DNA of 64,000 nt from Brachypterus glaber (lineage: Eukaryota > Arthropoda > Insecta > Coleoptera > Kateretidae): the NCBI GenBank assembly GCA_958510825.1, contig OY294049.1, positions 27,734,986 to 27,798,985 of the forward strand, given 5' to 3'. How positions within the stretch are numbered: the first letter of the stretch is position 1; each line of letters opens with the position of its first letter. Positions 33,060-42,587 of the stretch are shown piece after piece. Both the position numbers and the translations under genes were made by a program. The notes beneath the pieces are model-generated. The model ran no database searches and was not told where the DNA came from. It saw only the letters and a list, made by a program, of their open reading frames with translations.

Positions 33060-34080
33060 AATATTATACGGTAGTTTCAAATTTTCAAAAAAAAAATCGA
33101 AAATCGTCCTAGACCTAAAATTATTGGATACAAATTTGTTTCATGAAAAAATAAGCAACTTTTGTTTTTTTTTCAAATGTTTGTCTGTTCGTCCGTCCGT
33201 TTGTCCGATGTCACAATTTTTGTAAAAACGATAACTCAAGAACGAATAATCCTATCGTATTGAAATTTTCAGGAAAAAACAAATTCTATGAGGAGAAGAT
33301 CCCTATTGTTTTTTAAAGTAGGCCCCCCAAAAACAAAAAAGTTATGGGGGGTTAAACTTAAAAAAAAAATCAAAAAATGCTGAAAGAAAATTCATATTAA
33401 TTTTTTTAGGAAAAAATACTTTTATTATAAAGATCAATTAAAAAAAAAATAAAAAAAAGTGTGAATAAAAGAAGCCGTTGTAGTAAATGTTACTATCTTA
33501 TCTTATCTTATAAGAAGACATGATCGCATTTACGCCCAAAAAAATACACCAAAGACAAGGTACAAAAGTCCAAAATGTAGTAAATGCTTTTGTGTAGCGT
33601 GCTTCTTTCAAAGTAATAAGAGTTGTATTAAGTAAAATTAAAATATTACATAGTTATAAGGTTTTTATTTAAACAATAAAATATTAGCACTGTCTCCATC
33701 GCCAAATAGACAATTCAAAAAAACAAGAAACATTAGGTACCCTCTACACTAAAGACCTAAACCTCTTCAAATTTTGTTTTACAAAAAATTAATTTATTTT
33801 TTATTTTTTTTTTAAATAAAAACTAATAGTTGTATCCTTCGACCATACGGTGATTTCATACCAAATTTTAAGCCGATCGGATAAACCGATTGGTAGTTAT
33901 CGTGAAGGTTTAGACACAGACAGACAGACAGACAGATAGACAGACAGGCATCATACTGACAAAGGGTCTAATCGCAATATGAGACTTTAAAATGGATAAT
34001 ACGGTCGTTTTCTCGATTTTGAATGTTTGCACGATAACAGTACTTTCCCTTCCATGTGCAGGGGTCGGAAAAGTAAACGT
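33060..34080 (+). repeat. Repeat Y with CAGACAGACAG-type microsatellite, separating two LINE pieces
   Basis: ATTATACGGTAGTTTC, CGTCCTAGACCTAAAATTAT, TTTGTTTCATGAAAAAATAA and GTTCGTCCGTCCGTTTGTCC match, in reverse, the segments at 57545..57640 and 58500..58710. A second microsatellite (GACAGACAGACAGATAGACA) lies at about 33918..33950. No coding content. Confidence 0.65.
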
Positions 34081-34592
34081 ATCGGCTAAGGCCCTTTTTT
34101 TAATCCTTTAGGTTTTAGAATGCTAAACAAATGCTTTTTTTGCCACTATTTAAGTATTTCGATTTATTATGCAAATATTTAAACTCTTCTGTCTGAGCAC
34201 CAAATATGGTGCTCAGATCAATTTTGGCAAATTAACTGAGCACCATATATGGTGCTCATGGCGCTTAACGTGTTAAATCAAATCGAAATTTTACGCGAAA
34301 TATTTAATACTGTTAAAAACCTAATGCCAGGGTTGGATTGGATATAAACTAGTTTAGAAGAATTATAACAGGACATGTCACAATTACCCTGGGTGTCACA
34401 TTTAGCCTAACCCAGTGTAATGAATATACATATTAACTATAAATATGTAAATATATAGCTGTTTTTCGAAGAAAATAATAATGTAAATATTTAAAACCTC
34501 GCGTCAACGATAGAATCGACGCGGCGCCTATGCGAGCACTGGAAATTCGCCGATGACTGGAGATAATAAACTGAAAAAATAATCTAGATATT

Positions 34593-35399
34593 TTGTATTT
34601 ATTTAAAACTACAAATAATATGTTTATAGAGGCATATAACGATGTAAAAAAAGAGTACAATAAACTTCTCATAGACTTTAGAAAAAATATATATTCAAAT
34701 AAAATAAAAAATTCTAGGGGTAAGAGTAAAACTGTTTGGGGTGTAATTAAAGATATTAAGGGGGGTAAGAAAAAAAGTAATTTTTAAATACCTGGGAATG
34801 CAAAAAGAGTTTCAAACGATATAAATAATTTTATCATAAACAATGTAAAGCGACTACTTGATAGTTTAGAAAAAGTCGAGTTCAGTTGTGACATAAAAAA
34901 TAATGAAAAGTCTATGTTTGTTAGTCCGATTACAAGCCTAGAAGTAGTTGATATTGTTAGAAACCTTAAAAATAATAGTAGCGGTTTAGACGAGATACCT
35001 GTTACAATTGTCAAGTATTGTATTCTTGAAAATTTTGAACCTCTGGCGTATATTATAAACAACTCTTGTACACACGGTGTTTTTCCGGATAGACTAAAAG
35101 TGGCTAAAGTCATACCTATCCATAAAAAGGGTGACTCGACACAAATAGAAAATTATAGGCCAATCCGAGCAATCAGCTTACTGTCGGCCTTTTCAAAGAT
35201 TTTTGAAAAGGCAATGGCGAACAGAATGGTGGACTTTTTCTTCGAAAACAACCTCTTTAATGACTTTCAGCACGGTTACCTAAAAAATAGATCTATAAAC
35301 ACTGCAGTGTATAGTTTTTCTCATGACATACTTTCGAGTTTTGAACAACTAGAAATAATTATCTTGTATAATTATACAATTTTATATGATATAACGTAA
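34593..35399 (+). pseudogene. LINE reverse transcriptase N-terminal part with one stop, 3' truncated
   Basis: The frame reads FIEAYNDVKKEYNKLLIDFR, KSKTVWGVIKDI, a single TAA at 34785..34787, then IPGNAKRVSNDINNFIIN, SGLDEIPVTIVKYC, GVFPDRLKVAKVIPIHKKGD, NYRPIRAISLLSAFSKIFEK and FQHGYLKNRSINTAVYSF. These are RT motifs 0 to 2 of a Jockey/CR1-type LINE. Homology ends near 35350, before the catalytic palm, so unlike most LINE debris it is missing its 3' part. Confidence 0.82.
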
Positions 35400-36434
35400 C
35401 AAAATGATGGGTTTGATTTACTTAAAAGTTTATTTTCTTCTTTTTAGTGCACTTAAATAAAAGCTTGTTCTTAAAAATGTCTTTTTACTATTCTTTTATT
35501 TTTCTTTTTTAAGTCGTCAAAATTTTGTAGGATACAAACTTTTTTTTCAAACAGTTTCGCCGAACCAGAAGCTTGCTTCTGGACGCCGAAATGCAAAGGC
35601 CGGCCCTGTGTATTATTCAATGCATGGTATATATAATGGAATGCGTAGCATTACATATCTTCACGGCTCCCATACCCTCGTAGCTAGGCCAGGTGACACA
35701 CATCTCTACTCTTCAGGAGACGTATTCTTGAATTTCGGGGAGTAGAACGACTGATAGAACAACGCTTAGAATATTTTACCCAACGCGTTTTTAATGTAAC
35801 GTTATGTGGCTTACCTTAGAACAACGTTTATCTAACGTTTGCTAAAACTTCCAACGTTCGATAAACGTTATTCTATGGATATACCCTAACATTGGGCATC
35901 TAACATTTAAATCACATTCGCCTAACGTTAGGTCAAATCATTCTAACGTTATTTCCACCAGGGGTTATATCAGGTATTTGGCCCCCATTTCCGATCGACG
36001 TAAAATAATAATAACACGTTTATTTATTGGCTCTTGACCGAAGTCCTTCTGCCTAAACGACCTAAAATTTACCTAAAATTATTACCCAAAATTATGATAC
36101 ACTTAAATTTTCTGATCATGGAAAAAAGTTTGTTATAACTTAAATGCAAAATTTTTATAACATTCGGTAAAACTTTATATCTTCAAAATATTGAACTTTC
36201 TAGCTATTTTTTTATGTTTATTTAAAAAAAGTTCTATATGCACTTCACAATATTTAAAGACCAGACTTCACATAAACAGACGATTATATTACTTATTTAT
36301 ATTAAAAATTTGTGTAATTTATCCAGAAATATTATTTATGCTTATGTCATTTATTTAATTATTTTTGACTTTGCTTTTGGGACCCCTTAAATTTCCTGAA
36401 TATACATTGTATCATCCAAAAAATCATTTAAAAT
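35400..36434. other. Intergenic region including an AACGTT-rich block
   Basis: No gene. Seven AACGTT palindromes occur between about 35796 and 35953, several flanked symmetrically (AACGTTTATC and GATAAACGTT). The string AATGCGTAGCATTACATATC near 35640 recurs at about 55527. Confidence 0.55.
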
Positions 36435-37528
36435 TTAATTGGTTGAAACTGCAATCATCATTTGACTTTTTTTGACTTCTGGGTTTTGAAAATCCCCTGG
36501 AATTTCTTGACTTGCTGCAGGATTTTGTACCATTCTACCAATTAGAGGATTTGGACGTTCTCTGCGTAATTTGAGCCAATCGTGCTGAATAATTCGATCT
36601 AAGGTTAATCTTAAAGTCAGATCTGGTTCCAAAATATGTCTTACTAAAGACTTGCAACTAGCTGATATTACTTCCCTTACTCTTGATCTAAATACCCAAT
36701 TTTTTGTCATCTGATCTTTAAGTAATTTTCTTAGATTAGCATCATCAAAAGGCATAGATGCATTTAACATTATGAAAAGAATAATACCTAAAGACCATAC
36801 ATCAGATAACTTGGGATTATATGGTGTTCCATTAACAACTTCAGGAGCAGCGTAAGCCGCAGATCCACAGTACGTTTGGCTTAGTATCCTTCGATTATCT
36901 TGGTCAACGCAGTATCTTGCGAAGCCAAAATCAGCCAACTTAACGTTGAATCGTCTTGATAATAAAATATTTTCGCATTTTAAATCTCTATGAGCTATAT
37001 TTTTACCGTGAAGATATTGAAGGCCACTTGCCATTTGTCTAAACCATATTTTGGCTTGTGTTTCCGGAACTACTCCGTTTCTTTTAATAAAATCTAATAA
37101 ATCACCATTGTCTGCATACCTGGAATAAAAATAATTTTTAATGGAAGGTTCTAGAATAATTTACATGGAAGTTACTCATAAATATAAAAAGTTAAATACC
37201 TCATAAATATAAAAACTCTTGGTCCTCTTTGCAATATGCTATGTACTTGGATTATATGAGGGTTTTCTATCTTAGTAAGAATTTCTAATTCTCTAGGAAA
37301 GAATTTTTCAAGAAAATCATTTGGTGCTTTTTCCTTGTCAAATATCTTGCATGCTAGACGCATTTTTTTGGGACCAGTATTATCAACATAATCAGCTAAA
37401 TGGACAGTCGCATATGAACCCTGACCAATTTTTTTTCCTATGAGGTATCCTCGTTGCTCCAAAGCATTTACCTCTGAATTTCTTGGACTCAAAGTTGAAC
37501 TCAAACGGTGGTTTGCCATTATTATCAT
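36435..37528 (-). CDS. Testis-specific serine/threonine kinase (TSSK-like), two exons, 337 aa
   Basis: Exon 1 is 37200..37528 and exon 2 is 36435..37119. The 80-base intron has ATGAG|GTATTT and TTTTATTCCAG|GTATGCA, and the split codon gives Arg in frame. The protein has a full kinase core: glycine loop IGQGSYATV (about residue 34), the ACK lysine, the TSSK signature KAPNDFLEKFFPRELEIL, HRDLKCEN (153 to 160), DFG (173 to 175), TYCGSAAYAAPEV in the activation segment, and DVWSLGIIL. All catalytic residues are present, so it should be an active kinase. TSSKs act in sperm development; the DFLEKF and CGSAAYAAPE motifs separate them from other CAMK kinases. The start may be the first Met or MANHR three codons later. 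A short tail follows the kinase domain. Confidence 0.92.
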
Positions 37529-38484
37529 AAATTTACTAATTGTTCTATTTCACGACAATTTGGTCAGATTTAAGTAATGCTTTGGTCAATCATACCTCAA
37601 ATTACATAAATTTTTCCCAAAATAACATCAAAGTCCTAATCAGTATTTTACATTTCACCATACACAGAAATTTTGATTTGATTTTTTTGGTAAGAAATGT
37701 CTAGAACTGTCACAAAATTTGTCAACAAACAACTACCCACTTGATTTTTTATGTAAGTTACCTCACTAAGACTTTTTTTAAAAAGGTAAAGATCAAAAAA
37801 TAAATTATATAATTATAAAATTATTATGAACAATGTACATTGTACATATAGGGTACTCATGCCTCTCTTTCCTGAATATGCGGAACCTTAATGAAACAGA
37901 AATTTTTTAAACAACGTTAGCATAGAACATGCAACAAGTCACAAGTTTATTGCACTAATAAAACGTTATATATAAGTAACAAGTTTATCGCACGAATAAA
38001 AGGTTATTTTGTTTTTTTTTGTGGGTATTTTAGTTTCAAATATCAAAATTTTAAGTTTTACCAGAAAACTTTTGTAAAGTCAGGACGGCTGAATTAAAAT
38101 GTGCAAAATTAATATTTCATTCTAAAAGATGTACAGAGCACAAATCACAAAAGAAGTTCCAAATTTTAAAACATACTTGCTGAAAAAAGTTAAAATTTTG
38201 ATATTAAAACTCAAATACACATAAAAACATGATATATTAGAATAATCTTTAGTTAATGTTAACTAAATGTTAGTTTAGTTTAGTTTAGTTAGTTCAGTGC
38301 GGGGTTAATAGCACTCAACATCTGTTCCCTTGGGACCTTTGTGTTAACAGCACAAGGTCATATCATCCCTGTTTCTTCCATTAAGTCCAGGTACGGTTTC
38401 AGGGGAGTGTTCATGTTCATGATGTTAAGTAATGATTATAACAATTGGTGCAAATTCTCTGAAATATTAACCAGAAGAAAAATA
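37529..38484. other. Intergenic region upstream of the TSSK gene
   Basis: It should contain the TSSK promoter just right of 37528. No recognisable coding exon is seen. A TTAGTTTAGTTTAGTTTAG run lies near 38265..38290. Confidence 0.4.
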
Positions 38485-38550
38485 AAAAAAATGTTTTATA
38501 AAGAACTTTCACTTTCGGGTTTAGACCGTGTTAATGGATTTTCACTTTCC

Positions 38551-38585
38551 GACGTTTCGTCTCTTACTACTAGAGACATCTTCAG
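38551..38585 (-). ncRNA. Hammerhead-like ribozyme motif in a Penelope terminus, copy 1
   Basis: CTGAAGA fits the CUGANGA core. It is followed by GUCUCU and AGAGAC, which pair across an AGUAGUA loop, then GAAAC and GUC. One extra U lies between the core and stem II. Stem III would be only two pairs, or would form between two molecules. Activity is not shown by sequence alone. Confidence 0.5.
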
Positions 38586-38614
38586 GGATTAATCTGATTA
38601 GATCAGATTAATCC

Positions 38615-38649
38615 CTGAAGATGTCTCTAGTAGTAAGAGACGAAACGTC
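38615..38649 (+). ncRNA. Hammerhead-like ribozyme motif, copy 2
   Basis: Same core and stem II as copy 1, facing it within the palindrome. Confidence 0.5.
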
Positions 38650-38756
38650 GGAAAGTGAAAATCCATTAACACGGTCTAAACCCGAAAGTGAAAGTTCTTT
38701 ATATCTTAATGGCCGTGAAAGCTTAAAATCTAAAAAAATGATTTATTATGCTAATT

Positions 38757-39029
38757 CTATTTAAATGGTACATAATATTTTAATGGTATAACCAATTTTG
38801 TAGCCTCCTTGGACATCTTTAATGCAATCACAAATATCATTGTACTTTTTAGTATTTCCCAATAATATTGTGTTGAATAAACAATTTTTACAAAATTCCA
38901 CAACCTTGAGGCCAATCCTTCTGACTGCGATTGTGATGATAATAAAGTCAAGCTGGTTTCTTCTTCGTTATCAGTTTCCGCATTATCAGTAGCATTTTCA
39001 TCTTCTGTTGTGGTTTCTGTTTCTGACAT
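38757..39029 (-). CDS. Small acidic-N-terminus protein, weakly TOM22-like, possibly 3' truncated, 90 aa
   Basis: Residues 1 to 35 are acidic and Thr/Ser-rich (MSETETTTEDENATDNAET). Then comes SRLWNF, and 28 residues after the LW pair comes a KM in VIALKMSKEATKLVIPL. The mitochondrial receptor TOM22 has the same layout: acidic cytosolic head, LW, and 28 residues later KM at the start of its membrane span. The rest of the TOM22 membrane anchor is not recognisable, and the stop lies 17 bases from the end of a Penelope palindrome, so the 3' end may have been remodelled by that insertion. The match is short and I hold it loosely. Alternative: an unrelated small protein. Confidence 0.4.
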   Translation of the reverse strand: MSETETTTEDENATDNAETDNEEETSLTLLSSQSQSEGLASRLWNFVKIVYSTQYYWEILKSTMIFVIALKMSKEATKLVIPLKYYVPFK

Positions 39030-40453
39030 TTTTTTTAATTTTTTGAAATTTTCATTATGATTCAGACGAAGATAGATAGAATTAGTGTAGAACTATTATG
39101 ATTTTATAAATCTTTTAGAAATAGGTTCTTTTATTGACAAGTGTCATTTTTCAGTGAAGGAAAGTTGAGTCACTGTATCATTTTGATGTCAAATGTCAAA
39201 ATCATAAATGGTAAAGCTGGAGCTAAAGTGGTCTAACTAACAAAATGTAAATATGGAGAATATTAAGAAAACGCGTTTTGACTTATAATTTAATCACTTT
39301 AACCTTTAAAACTAAACTTTTTGGGCATATGTTATCATAAAATATAAAAAAAACTTATCTCATTAAAATAACTTTAGTTTTGGGTGCCTTCAATTATTAC
39401 GGGACACTTTTTAGGAAAAAAACTTATAGTCTCTTTTCACACAAAAGTTTTTTTTTTGTTTTTGGTAAGTTGGCACAGTAGGTGTAAAATAATACTTAAA
39501 CCTAACCATATAATATAATTTTAATTATTTTAATGCCATTTTAAAGCTATTTCATACAATTTTAGAAATTTCTATTTTCGCTAAAAGTAAAAAAGCTAAA
39601 GTGGTCTAACTAACATTGTTTTCAACACTCGTTATTTCCCACACACAACCAACTATTGCAACAGTTATACATGAAATAGTGTAGTACTACCTTTAAACTA
39701 TACTATAAAATTATTTTTGGGTGTGTCCAAGTATTACGTAACACTTTTTAGGGTATACTAAATGAGCCTGTTTTTACAAAAAAAGGTCACAATATGAATA
39801 ATTTTAGCTAAAAACCCAAAAAAAATGTTGTATAGAATATAAAAAGACCCACAAATAAAATTTTAATTAGTTTTATGCCACTTTTAAGCTATTTTACACA
39901 TATATTTTAGAAATTGCTATTTTCGCTAAAAGTGAAAAAGCTGAAGTGGTCTAACATTGTTTTCAACACTCGTTATTTCCCAAACAAAACCAACTATTGC
40001 AACAGTTATACATGAAATAGTGTAGTACTACCTTTAAACTATACTATAAAATTATTTTTGGGTGTTTCCAAGACATAACACTTTTTAGGGTATAATAAAT
40101 GAGCCTGTTTTTACAAAAAAAAAGGTCACAATATGAATAAATTTAGCTAAAACAACTATGCATTAAATGCTGTAGTACTAGCTTTATACTATACTGTAAA
40201 ATTATTTTTGGGTGTGTCCAAGTATTACGTAACACTTTTTGGGGTATACCTAATAAGCCTATTTTTTACAAAAAAATGTTTTTTTTTTGTAAAAACAGGC
40301 TCATTTAGTATACCCTAAAAAGTGTTACGTAATACTTGGACACACCCAAAAATAAATTTATAGTATATTTTAGATTTTAAGCTTTCACGGCCATTAAGAT
40401 ATAAAGAACTTTCACTTTCGGGTTTAGACCGTGTTAATGGATTTTCACTTTCC

Positions 40454-40488
40454 GACGTTTCGTCTCTTACTACTAGAGACATCTTCAG
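40454..40488 (-). ncRNA. Hammerhead-like ribozyme motif, copy 3
   Basis: Same CUGAAGA core, six-pair stem II and GAAAC-GUC ending as the copies at 38.5 kb, on the sense strand of the Penelope-like ORF and downstream of its stop. Confidence 0.5.
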
Positions 40489-40531
40489 GGATTAATCTGA
40501 AACTAAGTTTCGAATCAACTTGTGTCACTAT

Positions 40532-41569
40532 TTATGACGAGTTGTGGTTATTCACCCGTGACGAGCTTTTTCCTATCAAAGACTTCCATATTGCAGGTAA
40601 GTGGTAACCAGTGTCCCGATTGATATTGTTAGGATGCTTGATGATTTCTATCGATTCCCGTATTTTCCTTGGCATTTTTCTGTTTTCTGTTAATATATGT
40701 TTTGTTTCAGACAAATTGATTTTATGACCTGTTTCATGTACATGTTCGGCTACTGCCGATAAGGAAATTTGTTTCTTTCTTATATTGCGCTCATGCTCTT
40801 GAAGTCTTGTAGAAATTTTTCTCTTAGTTTCACCTATGTAAACCGTACCACAGGAGCAGGGTATTTTATATACGCCTTCTGAACTCAGGGGTATTTTGTC
40901 TTTTGTTGAAGTCAAACATTGACCTAATTTTTGGTTGGACCGAAATATAGGCTTAATATTTGACTTTTTCAAAAGTTTACCTATTTTATCCGTGATACCG
41001 CTTACATAGGGAAGTATAACTTGTGTCTGTCTGTCTTTGTCACTATTGTCCTGTTGTTTGGGTCTGGGATTTCTGTATTTGTATATGGTCTTATTAATGT
41101 CTTTTTTGGTAAAACCGTTCATGGTCAAGGCTTTGGTTAGTTTAAGGAGTTCTGTGTCTAGGGAATTCTTGTCTGAAATCATGAAAGCCCTATGAACAAG
41201 TGAATTAACTACCGAGCGTTTTTGAGAGGGATGGTGATGTGAAAATGCCTTTAGGTATCTGTCAGTGTGGGTTTTCTTCCTGTATACCGAGTGTCCTATT
41301 GAGCCATTTTCCGTTTTGTAAACCAAAACGTCCAAAAAGGGAAGTGATCCGTTGTTCTCAATTTCCATCGTAAACCGTATAGATTTATGTTGGGAATTGA
41401 GGTGATTTAGAAAAACTTGAAGGCTTTCCATGCCATGGGGCCAAATAGCATAGACATCGTCTACGTATCTGCGCCAAATTTTAGGTTTTAATGGAAATGA
41501 CTCAATAGCTTTTTTCTCAAAGTATTCCATGAAAGCATTGGCCGCAGGGGGTGATAATGGGGATCCCAT
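40532..41569 (-). CDS. Penelope-like reverse transcriptase (C-terminal part) fused to GIY-YIG endonuclease, 345 aa
   Basis: The frame opens at GSPLSPPAANAFMEYFE (RT motif B) and has the catalytic YVDD at 35 to 38, then LPFLDVLVY, THTDRYLKAFSHHHPSQK and LVHRAF, as in Penelope-type RTs. A basic linker follows, then the GIY-YIG nuclease from about 232: GVYKIPCSCGTVYIGETKRK, ISTRLQEHE, AEHVHETGHKI. The N-terminal RT fingers (motifs 1 to 4 with the first catalytic Asp) are missing, because the inverted arm joins at 41580. The nuclease half is complete. The Met start is only the first in the open part, not the native start. Confidence 0.93.
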   Translation of the reverse strand: MGSPLSPPAANAFMEYFEKKAIESFPLKPKIWRRYVDDVYAIWPHGMESLQVFLNHLNSQHKSIRFTMEIENNGSLPFLDVLVYKTENGSIGHSVYRKKTHTDRYLKAFSHHHPSQKRSVVNSLVHRAFMISDKNSLDTELLKLTKALTMNGFTKKDINKTIYKYRNPRPKQQDNSDKDRQTQVILPYVSGITDKIGKLLKKSNIKPIFRSNQKLGQCLTSTKDKIPLSSEGVYKIPCSCGTVYIGETKRKISTRLQEHERNIRKKQISLSAVAEHVHETGHKINLSETKHILTENRKMPRKIRESIEIIKHPNNINRDTGYHLPAIWKSLIGKSSSRVNNHNSS

Positions 41570-41579
41570 TGCGGCGCCT

Positions 41580-41831
41580 ATAAGAAAGAAACAAATTTCC
41601 TTATCGGCAGTAGCCGAACATGTACATGAAACAGGTCATAAAATCAATTTGTCTGAAACAAAACATATATTAACAGAAAACAGAAAAATGCCAAGGAAAA
41701 TACGGGAATCGATAGAAATCATCAAGCATCCTAACAATATCAATCGGGACACTGGTTACCACTTACCTGCAATATGGAAGTCTTTGATAGGAAAAAGCTC
41801 GTCACGGGTGAATAACCACAACTCGTCATAA
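41580..41831 (+). pseudogene. Inverted duplicate of the Penelope GIY-YIG C-terminus
   Basis: From IRKKQISLSAVAEHVHETGH to the C-terminal NNHNSS the plus strand encodes the same residues as the end of the minus-strand ORF. It is part of the inverted terminal arm, not a separate gene. Confidence 0.9.
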
Positions 41832-41874
41832 ATAGTGACACAAGTTGATTCGAAACTTAGTTTCAGATTAATCC

Positions 41875-41909
41875 CTGAAGATGTCTCTAGTAGTAAGAGA
41901 CGAAACGTC
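41875..41909 (+). ncRNA. Hammerhead-like ribozyme motif, copy 4
   Basis: Mirror of copy 3 in the right arm of the Penelope-like element, with the same core and stem II. Confidence 0.5.
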
Positions 41910-42587
41910 GGAAAGTGAAAATCCATTAACACGGTCTAAACCCGAAAGTGAAAGTTCTTTATAATTTATAGTATAGTTTAAAGGTAGTACTACACTATTT
42001 CACGCATAATTGTTGCAATAGTTGGTTTTGTTTGGGAAATAACGAGTGTTGGAAACAATGTTAGTTAGACCACTTTAGCTTTTTTACTTTTGGCAAAAAT
42101 AGAAATTTCTAAAATTTAGCTTTAAAATGACATTAAATTAATTATAATCTTATTTGTTGGGTCTTTTTATATATTATACTACCTTTCTTGTGCGTTTTTA
42201 GCTAAAATTATTCATATTGTGGCCCTTTTTTTTGTAAAAAACAGGCTTATTTAGTATACCCCAAAAAGTGTTGCGTAATACTTGGGTACACCCAAAAATA
42301 AATTTATTATATTATATAAAGCTCGCTTATATATATTTTTTCAAATATTATTTAGAAATAGGAAAATACATATTTAAAATACAATGAGTTAAACCGTTTT
42401 AAACAAATTTAAAAATAAATTAATGTAGAGTTCCTAAATGTTATCGTTTAAATTAAGGGATTTGGGCAGGTTTATAGACCTAAAATGCGTTTAAACTATA
42501 AATATACAATGTCTAGTATTGAAATATGGCCGTAACTCATTTTCGCCAAAAATGTTAGTTAGACCAGTTTAGCTCCAGCTTCACCAT

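Larger units (their letters stand above)
38494..38740. mobile_element. Head-to-head pair of Penelope-like element termini forming a perfect palindrome
   Basis: About 103 bases starting AAAGAACTTTCACTTTCGGG and ending at ATTAATCTGA are mirrored around 38601, with no mismatch that I can see. The right arm continues with ATATCTTAATGGCCGTGAAA to the element end. The same terminal sequence flanks the Penelope-like ORF at 40368..41962. There is no internal coding part. AAAAAAATG flanks both sides (left about 38485..38493, right about 38732..38740), a possible target duplication blurred by the A-run. Confidence 0.88.
40368..41962 (-). mobile_element. Penelope-like element with inverted terminal repeats of about 383 bases and 13-base target duplication
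   Basis: AATTTATAGTATA at 40355..40367 and 41963..41975 flanks the insert. Removing the insert restores the unbroken host repeat as seen (inverted) near 40026..40060. Arms 40402..40783 and 41580..41962 are inverted and appear identical or nearly so. The arms carry the last 84 or so codons of the ORF plus the 3' terminus. Inverted partial copies are a known feature of Penelope-like elements. The RT is 5' truncated at motif B. The perfect arms indicate a recent event. Confidence 0.93.
39208..42587. mobile_element. Fold-back-like element with long inverted, internally tandem arms, split by a Penelope-like element
   Basis: The ends ATGGTAAAGCTGGAGCTAAA (left, about 39209) and TTTAGCTCCAGCTTCACCAT (right, to about 42585) are inverted, followed by GTGGTCTAACTAACA in both. 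Inside, units of about 360 bases (TTTTCAACACTCGTTATTTC, GTAGTACTACCTTTAAACTA, TTGGGTGTGTCCAAGTATTA, CGTAACACTTTTTAGGGTAT) repeat two to three times on the left and return inverted on the right. No transposase ORF remains. The turn is near 40275..40300. Confidence 0.78.

Noticed and set aside
41529..41831. Separate plus-strand gene of 100 codons
   Set aside because: From codon 18 on it is the inverted copy of the Penelope GIY-YIG C-terminus, and the first codons come from the junction.
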